From positions 32,569 through 96,568 of the forward strand of contig NZ_JASJDK010000009.1 of assembly GCF_030065675.1 (NCBI RefSeq): DNA of 64,000 nt, given 5' to 3'. Positions 8,991 to 17,623 of the stretch are shown in pieces. The first letter of the stretch is position 1. Each line of letters opens with the position of its first letter. Made by a program: the position numbers and the translations under genes. Under the pieces are notes generated by a model. The model searched no databases, had not been told where the DNA came from, and saw only the letters and a program-made list of their open reading frames with translations. The stretch is from Mastigocoleus sp. MO_188.B34 (lineage in GTDB: Bacteria > Cyanobacteriota > Cyanobacteriia > Cyanobacteriales > Nostocaceae).

Positions 8991-9547
8991 AGTCTGAAAA
9001 CTAAAACCTAAAAATTTAGACCTTGACAGACAATTAAACTGTAATAAATTTTAACCATTTGTAAGTCTCTGATTGTAGAGTTAGTTTGGTTGGGTTTAGT
9101 TCGCCCTGCAGTCCAAAATAAGATAAAGGGCAAAGAGAAAGGAAGTACTGTTCCCCTTTGCCTAATTGCTCTACGTTAGCGTTGCGTGACCACGAGGTCA
9201 CAGTTATCTTTGCCTTGTTAAGAATTAATAGTCGCCAAAAAAAATAACATATGCATTTATGGTGCTACGAGCGAGCAAAAAATAAGCCTATTTAGAATGC
9301 CGTCTCTCCTGTTAGCGCCTAGCGTTAGAAGCATCTACGATGTTAGTGACAGTGACGTAGTTATGGCTTTGCCGTGTTCTAAGCGTACCAGACCTTGGTT
9401 ATAGGTATTGCGTGTTTTAACTTTTGAATTCCTCAAAATCAACTGTACTGAATTCTTAAATTGTTTTGATGTCCCCTTAAGGTATAAAATTAATATGAAT
9501 AATCCGGAATCCCGACCGATAAACCGGAGATTAATAGGAGAATACTC
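8991..9547. other. Intergenic region upstream of sbpA with dispersed repeat pieces
   Basis: No gene is supported. Two fragments of dispersed elements are visible: TTAGCGTTGCGTGACC with GGTCAC (9176-9201) and TAGGTATTGCGTG (about 9400-9412), the latter also found in the element at 61019. A TATAAAATTAAT sequence near 9483 could be the -10 region of sbpA. No riboswitch was recognised. Confidence 0.5.
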
Positions 9548-10606
9548 ATGGGGTTGTGGCGCTCTATCGTCCATCTCATTTTTAGGGGGAGATTTAGTAG
9601 ATTTATATTCCTGATGTTTTTGGGGATCAATTTGAGCTTAGCTGTTACTTCATGCTCTATGTCCAATGCTCAGAATTCCGTTCCCGAAATAACTCTGGTG
9701 TCCTATGCAGTGACTAGACCTGCATACAAAAAAATTATTCCTCAATTTGTAGCCCAGTGGGAGCAACAGCACAATCAAAAAATCCGCTTCTATGAAAGTT
9801 ATGCTCCTTCTGGTGCACAAACCCGTGCAGTAATAGATGGTTTAGACGCAGATGTAGTTGAGTTAGCCCTAGCGCTAGATATGCAAAAAATAGAGAACGC
9901 AGGTTTAATTCAACCAGGTTGGGAAAATGAAGCTCCCAAGAATGGAATCGTCACGAAATCTGTTGCGGTACTAGTTACCCGCGAAGGAAATCCAAAGCAA
10001 ATTCAGACATGGGAAGATTTAACAACAGATAACCTGGATATCATTACGGCTAATCCCAAAACTTCTGGTGTTGCAAGGTGGAATTTTTTAGCATTGTGGG
10101 GTGTCCAAAAACAGATTGGAATGACAGATCCCCAAGCTTTAGAATTCACGAAAAAAGTTTATCAAAATGTACCAATAATGCCCAGGGATGCTCGGGAAGC
10201 AAGTGATGTATTTATCAATCAAAATCAAGGAGATATCTTAATTAATTATGAAAATGAAATAATATTAGCCGGGTTAAGAGAGAAAAAACGTCCTTATATT
10301 GTCCCCGAGACTAACATTTCTATAGAAAATCCGGTTGCTGTTGTTGATAAAAATGTTGACAAACATGGTAACCGGGAAATAGCGGAAGCCTTCGTGAAAT
10401 ATCTCTTCACCCCCACAGCTCAAAGAGAATTTGCCAAAATTGGATTTCGACCTGTAAATTCCAACGTTGCTCAAGAGTTTGCAGATAGATATCCACCAGT
10501 CAAAAAATTATTTACGGTACAAGATTTAGGTGGTTGGGATAAAGTTCAAAGCCAATTTTTTGATAATGGAGCCGCTTTCGACAAAATCCAAGCAAGTATT
10601 AGGTGA
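9548..10606 (+). CDS. sbpA: Sulfate ABC transporter, periplasmic sulfate-binding protein
   Basis: A 352-aa solute-binding protein of the Sbp/CysP family, which captures sulfate or thiosulfate in the periplasm and hands it to CysT/CysW. Family motifs are L-V-S-Y-A-V-T-R near the mature start, S-Y-A-P-S-G-A-Q-T-R-A-V, D-V-V-E-L-A-L-A, N-P-K-T-S-G-V-A-R-W-N-F-L-A and I-N-Y-E-N-E. The N-terminus has a hydrophobic stretch ending V-T-S-C (Cys36), consistent with a lipoprotein. AGGAG lies about 8 bp before the ATG. It is followed by cysT and cysW in the order usual for sulfate uptake operons; the expected ATPase gene cysA is not next to them. Confidence 0.93.
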   Translation: MGLWRSIVHLIFRGRFSRFIFLMFLGINLSLAVTSCSMSNAQNSVPEITLVSYAVTRPAYKKIIPQFVAQWEQQHNQKIRFYESYAPSGAQTRAVIDGLDADVVELALALDMQKIENAGLIQPGWENEAPKNGIVTKSVAVLVTREGNPKQIQTWEDLTTDNLDIITANPKTSGVARWNFLALWGVQKQIGMTDPQALEFTKKVYQNVPIMPRDAREASDVFINQNQGDILINYENEIILAGLREKKRPYIVPETNISIENPVAVVDKNVDKHGNREIAEAFVKYLFTPTAQREFAKIGFRPVNSNVAQEFADRYPPVKKLFTVQDLGGWDKVQSQFFDNGAAFDKIQASIR

Positions 10607-10610
10607 TATT

Positions 10611-10697
10611 TGAGTCATGAGTAATGAGTAATGAGTAAGAAGTAATGATTGACTGATACTGGTAACTGGTAACTGGTAACTGATAACTGATAACTGT
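10611..10697. repeat. Heptanucleotide STRR block (TGAGTAA / TAACTGG type)
   Basis: Tandem 7-bp units (ATGAGTA repeats, then TAACTGG repeats, then TAACTGA) fill most of the gap between sbpA and cysT. This is a short tandemly repeated repetitive sequence of the kind known from heterocystous cyanobacteria. Confidence 0.9.
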
Positions 10698-10719
10698 AGC
10701 GTAGCCTGCGCGTTAGCGT

Positions 10720-10745
10720 AGCGGGACACGTAAGTGTACACAGCG
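10720..10745. repeat. 26-bp inverted repeat flanking cysT, left arm
   Basis: AGCGGGACACGTAAGTGTAC plus ACAGCG is exactly the reverse complement of 11704-11729. The two copies bracket cysT in opposite orientation. Confidence 0.95.
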
Positions 10746-10761
10746 CATTAACTGAGAACTG

Positions 10762-11601
10762 ATGAATCCTGCTATATCAAATAATCAAAATCAAAAAACT
10801 AAAATTCCTCGAATATCTTTACCTTGGGGAATCACCATTGGCTATCTCACAATAATGCTTTTATTGCCGGTTGCGGCATTACTTTTGCAAGCAAGTAGAG
10901 TAAAACCAGCAGAATTTTGGCAAATTGCAACGAGTCCAATTGCTCTTTCTGCATATAACGTCACATTTCTCACCGCATTATTTGCAGCGACCATAAATGG
11001 AGTATTTGGAACTTTAGTTGCTTGGGTGCTAGTTCGTTATGACTTCCCTTTGAAAAAAATAATTGATGCAGGGATTGATTTACCATTTGCTTTACCAACA
11101 GCAGTTGCAGGTCTGACTTTAGCAAATGTCTATAGCGAAAATGGTTGGATTGGTTCTTTACTAAAAAATGTAGGCGTCAAAGTTGCGTTTACGCGTTCCG
11201 GTGTACTCGTTGCAATGTTATTCATTTCTTTACCCTTCATTATTCGAGCATTACAACCAGTATTACAAGAAATGGACACTGATATTGAAGAAGCTGCATG
11301 GAGTTTAGGAGCATCAAAATTTCAAACCTTCTGGCGAGTAATCTTACCTCCATTATTTCCTGCATTGCTTACAGGTATAGCCCTGGGATTTTCTCGTGCT
11401 GTTGGTGAATATGGTTCGATCGCAATTGTTTCATCAAATATTCCTTTTAAAGACTTAATTGCATCTGTCCTGATTTTTCAAAAGTTGGAGCAGTATGATT
11501 ACGCTGGTGCAACTGTCATTGGGACTGTTCTCTTAACAATTTCCCTATTTATTTTATTGCTAATTAACCTATTACAAGCATGGGGAAAAAGATATCAGTG
11601 A
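10762..11601 (+). CDS. cysT: Sulfate ABC transporter permease CysT
   Basis: A 279-aa inner-membrane permease with six predicted helices. The ABC-permease EAA loop is visible as E-E-A-A-W-S-L-G-A-S-K with L-P-P-L-F-P-A-L after it (about residues 176-200), and F-S-R-A-V-G-E-Y-G-S-I is typical of the CysT/CysU family. With CysW it forms the membrane channel for sulfate. The upstream gap of 155 bp holds repeats instead of the tight spacing normal for such operons, and it is flanked by two inverted copies of a 26-bp sequence, so the segment could in principle invert. Confidence 0.93.
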   Translation: MNPAISNNQNQKTKIPRISLPWGITIGYLTIMLLLPVAALLLQASRVKPAEFWQIATSPIALSAYNVTFLTALFAATINGVFGTLVAWVLVRYDFPLKKIIDAGIDLPFALPTAVAGLTLANVYSENGWIGSLLKNVGVKVAFTRSGVLVAMLFISLPFIIRALQPVLQEMDTDIEEAAWSLGASKFQTFWRVILPPLFPALLTGIALGFSRAVGEYGSIAIVSSNIPFKDLIASVLIFQKLEQYDYAGATVIGTVLLTISLFILLLINLLQAWGKRYQ

Positions 11602-11850
11602 AAAGTTGCCAGTTAACAGTTACCAGTTAACAGTTACTAGTTAACAGTGAACTGTTCATGGTTAACACCACGTCTTCAGAGACCAGTTTTTATTCCCATA
11701 TGACGCTGTGTACACTTACGTGTCCCGCTTTGCTAACGCGTCACGCAATACCTAGAGCCTGCGGCGACGGCGGAGCCTCTAGCTGCGCTACCTGCGGATC
11801 CGCTAACGCCAGTCCCTAGTCGCCAATCCCTTATTGCTCCCTTTTAGCCA
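11602..11850. repeat. STRR plus dispersed repeat element between cysT and cysW
   Basis: TAACAGTTACCAG-type heptamers (11605-11660) are followed by the 26-bp right arm (11704-11729) and by a 63-bp GC-rich element (11740-11802) whose near-perfect reverse complement is at 60971-61034. Coding capacity is absent. Confidence 0.9.
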
Positions 11851-12678
11851 ATGAAACAGTCGATAAACCAAAAATCAAATAGAACCAAATTAACTTTAAT
11901 TTGTTCTGCCGTTATATATCTTTTATTGATTTTATTTATTCCAGCGATTAATGTTTTCTACCAAGCTTTTAAAGATGGCTTCGGAAATTTTATTAGCTAT
12001 ATAACCACTGACGAATTTACCCATGCGATTCAATTAACCTTGTTGATTGCATTAATTGTGGTTCCCATCAATGCAATCTTCGGATTATGTGCCGCATGGG
12101 TGATTGCTCGACGCAAATTTCCCGGTCGCGCCTTAGTTATTAGTATTTTAGACGTTCCATTTTCTGTGTCACCTGTAGTTGCAGGCTTAATGATGGTTTT
12201 ACTTTACGGGCGTAATGGGTGGCTTGGTTCAGTTTTAGAATCTATCAATTTCAAGGTCATCTTTGCTCTACCTGGCATGATTTTAGCAACAGCTTTCGTA
12301 ACTATGCCTTTTGTTGCTCGTGAAGTGATTCCAGTTCTGGAAGAAATTGGTCCAGATCAAGAAGAAGCAGCTAGGACTTTGGGAGCTAGTCAGTGGCAAA
12401 CTTTCTGGCGAGTTACTTTACCCAATATTCGTTGGGGTCTGCTTTATGGATTAATTTTGACTAATGCCCGAGCGATGGGAGAATTTGGGGCTGTTTCCGT
12501 AGTGTCGGGCAATATTATTCGTAAAACTCAAACTTTACCTTTATTTGTAGAACAAGCTTATAAACAATATGAGACTCAAACAGCATTTGCTGCTGCTGTT
12601 TTGCTTGCTTGTCTAGGTTTTGTCAGTCTTGTTTTAAAAGAGATTGTTGAACGCAAAACTCATAACAAAACAAGTTGA
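11851..12678 (+). CDS. cysW: Sulfate ABC transporter permease CysW
   Basis: A 275-aa permease that partners CysT. It has six predicted transmembrane helices. The EAA loop reads E-E-A-A-R-T-L-G-A-S-Q with L-P-N-I-R-W-G after it, and the CysW-type N-A-R-A-M-G-E-F-G-A-V-S-V-V-S-G is present. The 249-bp gap from cysT is filled with repeats. cysA, which would supply the ATPase, is not downstream; the next gene is 730 bp away and on the opposite strand. A hairpin at 12835-12864 may end the transcript. Confidence 0.93.
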   Translation: MKQSINQKSNRTKLTLICSAVIYLLLILFIPAINVFYQAFKDGFGNFISYITTDEFTHAIQLTLLIALIVVPINAIFGLCAAWVIARRKFPGRALVISILDVPFSVSPVVAGLMMVLLYGRNGWLGSVLESINFKVIFALPGMILATAFVTMPFVAREVIPVLEEIGPDQEEAARTLGASQWQTFWRVTLPNIRWGLLYGLILTNARAMGEFGAVSVVSGNIIRKTQTLPLFVEQAYKQYETQTAFAAAVLLACLGFVSLVLKEIVERKTHNKTS

Positions 12679-13406
12679 AACTGACAAGCCTCCATCGAAT
12701 TAATTTGACGCTTTGTATAGACGTAAATTTTCCAGTAACAAGCGTTAATTAACCTCCAAAGAACAAAAATTTATATCATCGGGAACATTCCGAGTAGAAA
12801 AATTTCTGAAACAAATTTCTATATTTTTGAGTCTTGTAGAGACTTACCTTGGTATGTCTCTACAGATTTTTGATGACGTACATATCTCTCAGAATTGAGA
12901 CGTTCTAAACCCTTGGAGATATTTATCTAATAACTGACAGTTCCAGAATTTATTTGTTCTGAAATCGCTTACAGCTTGTAAACTCTTAGGAGCCAAGGGA
13001 AAGCACCCCCTAACAACAAATTATATTTGCGAGCGAGAAGGGAACTTTCCTTTAGTTGCCAAAACCTAGGTAGGACTGAGATTAGCCCTAATTGTGGTGA
13101 GGATTTAAGAGAATATCAAACGTTGGCAACTCAAACTTGAAAACTCAAACTTGAAAGCTCAAACTTGAAAACCTAAATGGTAACCGTTAAAGAAGTTTTA
13201 AGTTTTAATAGCCTAAGGATACAAGGCAAGATTTTAATTGAGTCTTTAGCTATTAAGTCATACTTTCTCTTTCGGCTAGCCCTGAAATCCCAAATTTCCA
13301 TAATTCCAAACTTGAAATTTAAAAATTTGAAATTTAAAAATTTGAAACCTAAAAATTTGAAATTCAAAAGCTTGATGTCAAAAATTTGAAACCAAAAGTT
13401 TGTGGT
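12679..13406. other. Intergenic region with palindrome and AT-rich tandem repeats
   Basis: No gene is supported. It contains the palindromic hairpin at 12835-12864, a 14-bp tandem repeat of CTCAAACTTGAAAA type (about 13130-13165) and an AAATTTGAAATTT repeat (13302-13390). Open frames at 13173-13389 on both strands are products of these repeats. Confidence 0.6.
12835..12864. repeat. Palindromic element, GTAGAGAC family (copy a)
   Basis: TGTAGAGAC and GTCTCTACA form a 9-bp stem around a 12-nt loop, 156 bp after cysW. Its position also fits a transcript end, with GATTTTTGA after the stem. Confidence 0.8.
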
Positions 13407-14084
13407 TTATGCCATTTGGTTCTCAATTGCCCAGCGAGCTAACTCAGTACGGTTATGGAGATTAGTTTTGCCTAACATGTTGGAAACATGGCTTTCAACA
13501 GTACGTTGAGACACGTTTAGCTCTTCAGCAATCTCGCGATTAGCTAAACCTCTAGCTACAAACTGCACCACTTTAAGTTCCGTTGGAGTAAGTTGCACAT
13601 CGAAAGGAACTTGAATCCTGGAACCATTATCTCCGCCTTTAGCTTGGTGTTCTTTCCAACGGATAGTTTGCTTGAGTGAAGATTCTACTTGGGCTACTAA
13701 TTCTTCCGGTTCGAATGGTTTGACCATGTAGACATCTGCACCCTTGTTCAGACCCTTTACTCGGTCTGCACTTTGCCCCTTGGCTGAGAGGAAAAGGACA
13801 GGGATCCAAGCAGTGCGTTCGGTTTGCCGAACTTGTTCGACAAAGGTATAACCATCCATTTCCGGCATCATTACATCGCAAATAATCATGTCTGGAATAT
13901 CTTGCTCCAAGATATCCAGAGCTTCCCGACCATTTTCGGCTGTAATGACTTCATAGCCCCGGAACTCTAAATAATCCTTCACCAGCAAGATGAGGTTAGG
14001 GTCATCATCAATCAATAGAAGTCTTTTGTGATCTTTCATGCTGGGTTCTTTCATAGCAGTGGCACTTGTCGCGCTTCGGTCCAT
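13407..14084 (-). CDS. rre1: Response regulator of the Rre1/Ycf29 (NarL-LuxR) type
   Basis: About 225 aa from the ATG at 14084, with possible later starts at M-K-E-P-S and M-K-D-H-K. The receiver domain has L-L-L-I-D-D-D-P, the phospho-acceptor Asp in M-I-I-C-D-V-M-M-P-E-M-D-G, and Lys in V-K-P-F-E-P-E-E-L. A LuxR/NarL helix-turn-helix fills the C-terminus (T-P-T-E-L-K-V-V-Q through A-E-E-L-N-V-S-Q-R-T-V-E-S-H-V). This layout and wording match cyanobacterial Rre1, also known as plastid Ycf29. Rre1 with Hik34 or Hik2 is reported to activate chaperone genes, including groESL, under heat and other stress. Here groESL starts about 1 kb away and is divergent. No partner kinase is in the window. 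Confidence 0.8.
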   Translation of the reverse strand: MDRSATSATAMKEPSMKDHKRLLLIDDDPNLILLVKDYLEFRGYEVITAENGREALDILEQDIPDMIICDVMMPEMDGYTFVEQVRQTERTAWIPVLFLSAKGQSADRVKGLNKGADVYMVKPFEPEELVAQVESSLKQTIRWKEHQAKGGDNGSRIQVPFDVQLTPTELKVVQFVARGLANREIAEELNVSQRTVESHVSNMLGKTNLHNRTELARWAIENQMA

Positions 14085-14564
14085 CAAGGTCTTGTGTAGT
14101 TATCGTCTATGGTGGATTATTGAGATGTTGTTGTTTTTTCTTACATGACTCACCCTTGCTTGCACTAAATCTCCTTGAGTGTCAGCCACTCTTAATTAGA
14201 CCCAGTGTGCAATGGCTTAAGTCTCGTAAGGATACGTAGAGCAGTAGTATCTATAATGCGCTATTATATATCGCTTTGAAAGTGGCAGGCTAAAAAACAC
14301 CGAATAAATAATAATCTTTCAGATTTATATCTAAATGTTCGCCCTATACGCTCTCAAATCTAAACATATGTCGCTTTTCTAATTTCTACCGCTTCTCATA
14401 CCCTATAAATGTTAAGCTTCCATAAGTTGCTTTTTCCTTTATAAGATTTTTTGCGGTTGAGATGAGCTTACAGCCGATTCTTTTTACCCTTAATTACCTA
14501 TATTAATAGTTATTGGATTTTGGGTTCTATTACTTTTGGATTAGCTTTGCACTTAAATCATTTT

Positions 14565-14879
14565 TCATAAACCTTCAAAGTAAGTTATTCGGCTCGATCC
14601 CCATAAATAAACTTGCAACCACTTGGATTTAGATACTCCCATGCAGTAAAAACGAGTATATTGATGTTGACCATACCTTAATCGACCGACCTGTTTTTTT
14701 AAGTTTCCCCAAAATTCAAGGTCAATTCGTTTTAAACAAATTTTTCGATTTGTCTGCTCAGTACAGATAAAAATTTGAGACTGACTTTTTGTGAGCCGCG
14801 AACTTTCTACACAAATATTCGGGATTTTATATCCCTTTTGTTGGATTGTTTTCGGTATTCGAACATTTAAGTTAATCAC
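14565..14879 (-). CDS. Hypothetical protein, possibly a degenerate ferredoxin-like protein
   Basis: A weakly supported 104-aa frame with a GTG start and no strong ribosome-binding site. Residues about 33-104 vaguely recall the small thioredoxin-like (2Fe-2S) ferredoxins of cyanobacteria: I-F-I-C-T near the start of the domain, a helix with E-F-W-G-N-L-K-K-Q-V, then Y-C-M-G-V and V-Y-L-W-G with Y-F-E-G-L at the end. Most of the cluster-ligand cysteines expected for that family are missing (S and K occupy the C-K-x-x-C positions). It may be a decayed gene or a chance frame. Confidence 0.3.
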   Translation of the reverse strand: MINLNVRIPKTIQQKGYKIPNICVESSRLTKSQSQIFICTEQTNRKICLKRIDLEFWGNLKKQVGRLRYGQHQYTRFYCMGVSKSKWLQVYLWGSSRITYFEGL

Positions 14880-15038
14880 TTTATTATTACCCGTAAAGGC
14901 AGATCTATGTTTACTGTTCTATAACAATTTTTTCGCTTTGCAAATATTGCCTAGGTAAAACTATCCCAAAGACACTAAAAAAAACAAAAATAATATTTTT
15001 ATTAAGTATTTTTACTTACGATGACTAACACTTTTCAA

Positions 15039-15054
15039 GTTCGGGAACCCGTAC
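15039..15054 (+). promoter_or_regulatory. K-box of groESL
   Basis: GTTCGGGAACCCGTAC fits the K-box pattern GTTCGG-NNAN-CCNNAC that I recall for light- and heat-responsive groE regulation in cyanobacteria. It lies 40 bp upstream of the CIRCE element and 85 bp before groES. Confidence 0.7.
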
Positions 15055-15093
15055 TAAGTTAATTGTTGCCATCACAGGCTTTCCTTCGGTAAA

Positions 15094-15120
15094 TTAGCAC
15101 TCAGGAGTCGAGAGTGCTAA
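15094..15120 (+). promoter_or_regulatory. CIRCE element (HrcA operator) of groESL
   Basis: TTAGCACTC, nine bases, then GAGTGCTAA: a perfect match to the CIRCE inverted repeat bound by the HrcA repressor. It ends 18 bp before the groES start codon, so HrcA would block transcription or early elongation. Confidence 0.97.
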
Positions 15121-15138
15121 CAAGGCGAGTAAATTTGT

Positions 15139-15450
15139 ATGGCAGCAGTATCTCTAAGTGTTTCTACAGTTAAACCATTAGGCGATCGCGTATTTGTAAA
15201 AGTGAGCGCCTCGGAAGAAAAAACCGCTGGTGGTTTGTATTTGCCTGATACAGCAAAAGAAAAGCCCCAAGTTGGTGAAGTAATTTCTGTTGGTGACGGT
15301 AAGCTTAAAGATGATGGTAGCCGCATGGCTATGGATGTAAAAGTTGGAGATAAGGTTCTTTACTCCAAATATGCTGGTACCGACATTAAGTTGGGTACAG
15401 ATGAATATGTATTACTTTCAGAGAAAGATATTCTGGCGGTAGTTTCGTAG
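15139..15450 (+). CDS. groES: Co-chaperonin GroES
   Basis: A 103-aa co-chaperonin, the heptameric lid of the GroEL folding chamber in the cytosol. It is full length and shows the Cpn10 features [11 protein letters not shown], the mobile loop [12 protein letters not shown] (residues about 27-38), the [14 protein letters not shown] core and the end E-K-D-I-L-A-V-V-S. It is the first gene of the groESL operon and is preceded by CIRCE and K-box elements, so repression by HrcA and activation by a second system are both expected. Confidence 0.97.
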   Translation: MAAVSLSVSTVKPLGDRVFVKVSASEEKTAGGLYLPDTAKEKPQVGEVISVGDGKLKDDGSRMAMDVKVGDKVLYSKYAGTDIKLGTDEYVLLSEKDILAVVS

Positions 15451-15466
15451 TTTTCTAAATTCATGG

Positions 15467-15521
15467 ATTAAGAGTTAGAGGCGAAGATCGCTCAAAAGAC
15501 GATCAGTCAAAAACTCTTAAT
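15467..15521 (+). other. Intercistronic stem-loop between groES and groEL
   Basis: ATTAAGAGTT (15467-15476) pairs with AACTCTTAAT (15512-15521) around a 35-nt loop. It may be an RNA processing or stability element separating the two cistrons; this is inference. Confidence 0.4.
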
Positions 15522-15587
15522 TCACACCTCATCAAATATTTTGACAGTTAATTAAAAACCCAGAGCTTACTAACTTCTTCCACTACT

Positions 15588-17222
15588 ATGGCTAAGCGAA
15601 TTATTTACAACGAGAATGCGCGCCGTGCCTTGGAAAAAGGTATGGATATTTTAACTGAGGCTGTAGCGGTTACTCTTGGTCCCAAGGGTCGCAACGTAGT
15701 TTTAGAGAAAAAATTTGGTGCACCACAAATTATTAATGATGGTGTCACAATTGCGAAAGAAATTGAGTTAGAAGATCACGTAGAAAACACCGGCGTTTCT
15801 TTGATCCGTCAGGCTGCTTCTAAAACTAATGATGCTGCAGGTGATGGAACAACCACAGCTACTGTTTTGGCTCATGCGATGGTTAAAGAAGGCATGCGCA
15901 ATGTTGCAGCTGGTGCGAACGCGATTCAACTTAAGCGTGGAATTGACAAAGCAGCAGCTTTCTTGGTTGATAAAATCAAAGAAAATGCTCGCTCAGTAGA
16001 AGATTCTAAAGCTATTGCTCAAGTAGGATCGATCTCTGCTGGTAACGACGAAGAAGTCGGTCAGATGATATCCCAAGCAATGGATAAAGTTGGTAAGGAA
16101 GGTGTGATTTCCTTGGAAGAAGGGAAGTCCATGTCTACCGAACTAGAGATTACTGAAGGGATGCGCTTTGACAAAGGCTACATCTCTCCTTACTTCGCTA
16201 CTGATACTGAGCGGATGGAAGCAGTTTTTGACGAACCTCAAATCCTGCTGACCGACAAGAAAATTGCTCTCGTACAAGATTTGGTTCCAGTTCTGGAGCA
16301 GGTTGCTCGCGCTGGTAAGCCTTTAGTAATTATTGCTGAAGATATTGAAAAAGAAGCTTTAGCAACTTTGGTTGTTAACCGTCTACGTGGTGTACTCAAC
16401 GTTGCAGCGATCAAAGCTCCTGGTTTTGGTGACAGACGCAAAGCGATGTTGGAAGATATCGCAATTTTAACCGGTGGTCAAGTAATTACAGAAGATGCTG
16501 GTTTAAAATTAGAAAATACCAAGATTGATATGCTTGGTAAAGCTCGCCGCATCACTATTACCAAAGACAACACTACAATTGTTGCTGAAGGTAACGAGCA
16601 AGGAGTTAAAGCTCGCTGCGAACAAATTCGTCGTCAAATGGATGAAACCGAATCTTCCTATGACAAAGAGAAGCTTCAAGAGCGTTTAGCAAAACTTTCT
16701 GGTGGCGTAGCTGTAGTTAAAGTTGGTGCAGCTACTGAAACTGAAATGAAAGATAAGAAATTGCGTCTTGAAGATGCGATTAACGCAACTAAAGCTGCAG
16801 TAGAGGAAGGTATAGTTCCTGGTGGTGGTACAACCTTGGCTCACCTATCTCCTCAATTAGAAGAATGGGCGAATAGTAACCTCACAGGTGAAGAGTTAAT
16901 TGGTGCATTGATTGTAGCTCGTGCTTTATCTGCTCCTTTAATGCGAATTGCTGAAAATGCAGGTCAAAACGGTGCAGTAATTTCCGAACGCTTGAAAGAG
17001 AAGCCTTTTGCTACCGGCTACAATGCTGCAAATGGTGAATTTGTTGATATGTTTGATGCTGGTATTGTCGATCCCGCGAAAGTAACCCGCTCTGCTTTGC
17101 AAAATGCTTCATCTATCGCTGGTATGGTCTTAACAACCGAATGTATCGTTGTTGATAAGCCCGAACCAAAAGAAGCTGGTGCTGGTGCTGGTGCTGGAAT
17201 GGGTGGCGACTTCGACTACTAA
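15588..17222 (+). CDS. groEL: Chaperonin GroEL (GroEL1 type)
   Basis: A 544-aa, full-length chaperonin that folds proteins in an ATP-driven chamber with GroES. Visible signatures include T-L-G-P-K-G-R-N-V, the ATP-binding [10 protein letters not shown] (about 86-95), [10 protein letters not shown] and the C-terminal A-G-A-G-A-G-M-G-G tail. Cyanobacteria normally have two GroELs; the copy linked to groES is GroEL1, and the Gly-rich rather than Met-rich tail is compatible with this. It is 137 bp after groES on the same transcript and is followed by a good terminator. Confidence 0.97.
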   Translation: MAKRIIYNENARRALEKGMDILTEAVAVTLGPKGRNVVLEKKFGAPQIINDGVTIAKEIELEDHVENTGVSLIRQAASKTNDAAGDGTTTATVLAHAMVKEGMRNVAAGANAIQLKRGIDKAAAFLVDKIKENARSVEDSKAIAQVGSISAGNDEEVGQMISQAMDKVGKEGVISLEEGKSMSTELEITEGMRFDKGYISPYFATDTERMEAVFDEPQILLTDKKIALVQDLVPVLEQVARAGKPLVIIAEDIEKEALATLVVNRLRGVLNVAAIKAPGFGDRRKAMLEDIAILTGGQVITEDAGLKLENTKIDMLGKARRITITKDNTTIVAEGNEQGVKARCEQIRRQMDETESSYDKEKLQERLAKLSGGVAVVKVGAATETEMKDKKLRLEDAINATKAAVEEGIVPGGGTTLAHLSPQLEEWANSNLTGEELIGALIVARALSAPLMRIAENAGQNGAVISERLKEKPFATGYNAANGEFVDMFDAGIVDPAKVTRSALQNASSIAGMVLTTECIVVDKPEPKEAGAGAGAGMGGDFDY

Positions 17223-17260
17223 TATTTCTTCGCCCGATTATTCTAAATAAAAAAGCAAGC

Positions 17261-17300
17261 AAAAAAGCTGTCTCTTGGAAGGAGGCGGCTTTTTTGTTTT
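17261..17300 (+). terminator. Rho-independent terminator of groESL
   Basis: AGCTGTCTCT pairs along its full length with GGAGGCGGCT (including G-T pairs) around a TGGAA loop, flanked by AAAAA on the left and TTTTTTG on the right, 39 bp after the groEL stop. Confidence 0.9.
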
Positions 17301-17414
17301 GAGGATTGGGGATTGGTGACCTGATAATATCTTTCTTTAGATGGTTGGTTTGTTGATATGTATTTGGAGAACATACTAAGCGTGCTTCTACCAACTCAGA
17401 TTTATTGACATTAA

Positions 17415-17558
17415 ATGTCTCAATTCACTGATACGCAAGCCCAAAATGACTTGCCGCTTCCGTTTCTATTAACGCAAATGGTAACGGGTTATTGGGTTTC
17501 CCGTGGTGTCGGCGTTAAACCTTACGGTATTGCGCTTACGCCTTTAGGCGCGTCTTAG
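17415..17558 (+). pseudogene. Truncated O-methyltransferase-like remnant
   Basis: An ATG opens a 47-codon frame whose residues 14-33 (L-P-F-L-L-T-Q-M-V-T-G-Y-W-V-S-R-G-V) look like the N-terminal dimerisation domain of bacterial hydroxyneurosterone/acetylserotonin-type O-methyltransferases (typically L-x-Q-M-x-T-G-Y-W-V-S). The frame then runs into a palindromic repeat (GCGCTTACGCC with TAAGCGC, about 17532-17569) and stops. No downstream part of such a gene is found, so it is a fragment, probably broken by the repeat. Confidence 0.5.
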
Positions 17559-17623
17559 CCTAAGCGCGTGTCCCTAGGACAAACGGGATTTAGCAATCTT
17601 TTAACCTTACCATGTAGTGCTAT

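Larger units (their letters stand above)
14085..15138. other. Long divergent intergenic region between rre1 and groES
   Basis: About 1 kb, AT-rich. The right end carries the K-box (15039-15054) and CIRCE (15094-15120) of groESL. A weak GTG-started frame on the minus strand (14565-14879) is listed separately. The left part must hold the rre1 promoter; nothing else was recognised. Confidence 0.6.

Noticed and set aside
13173..13389. Open frames on both strands with K-F-L-N-F-K and N-L-K-F-K repeats
   Set aside because: Products of the AAATTTGAAATTT tandem repeat; no domain, start context or codon bias of a gene.
12679..13406. cysA expected after cysW
   Set aside because: No ABC ATPase motif (Walker A or LSGGQ) in any frame of this stretch; the gene is simply not here.
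14565..14879. A confident (2Fe-2S) ferredoxin call for the 104-aa frame
   Set aside because: The similarity is faint and most cluster-binding cysteines are missing, so it was kept as a low-confidence hypothetical only.
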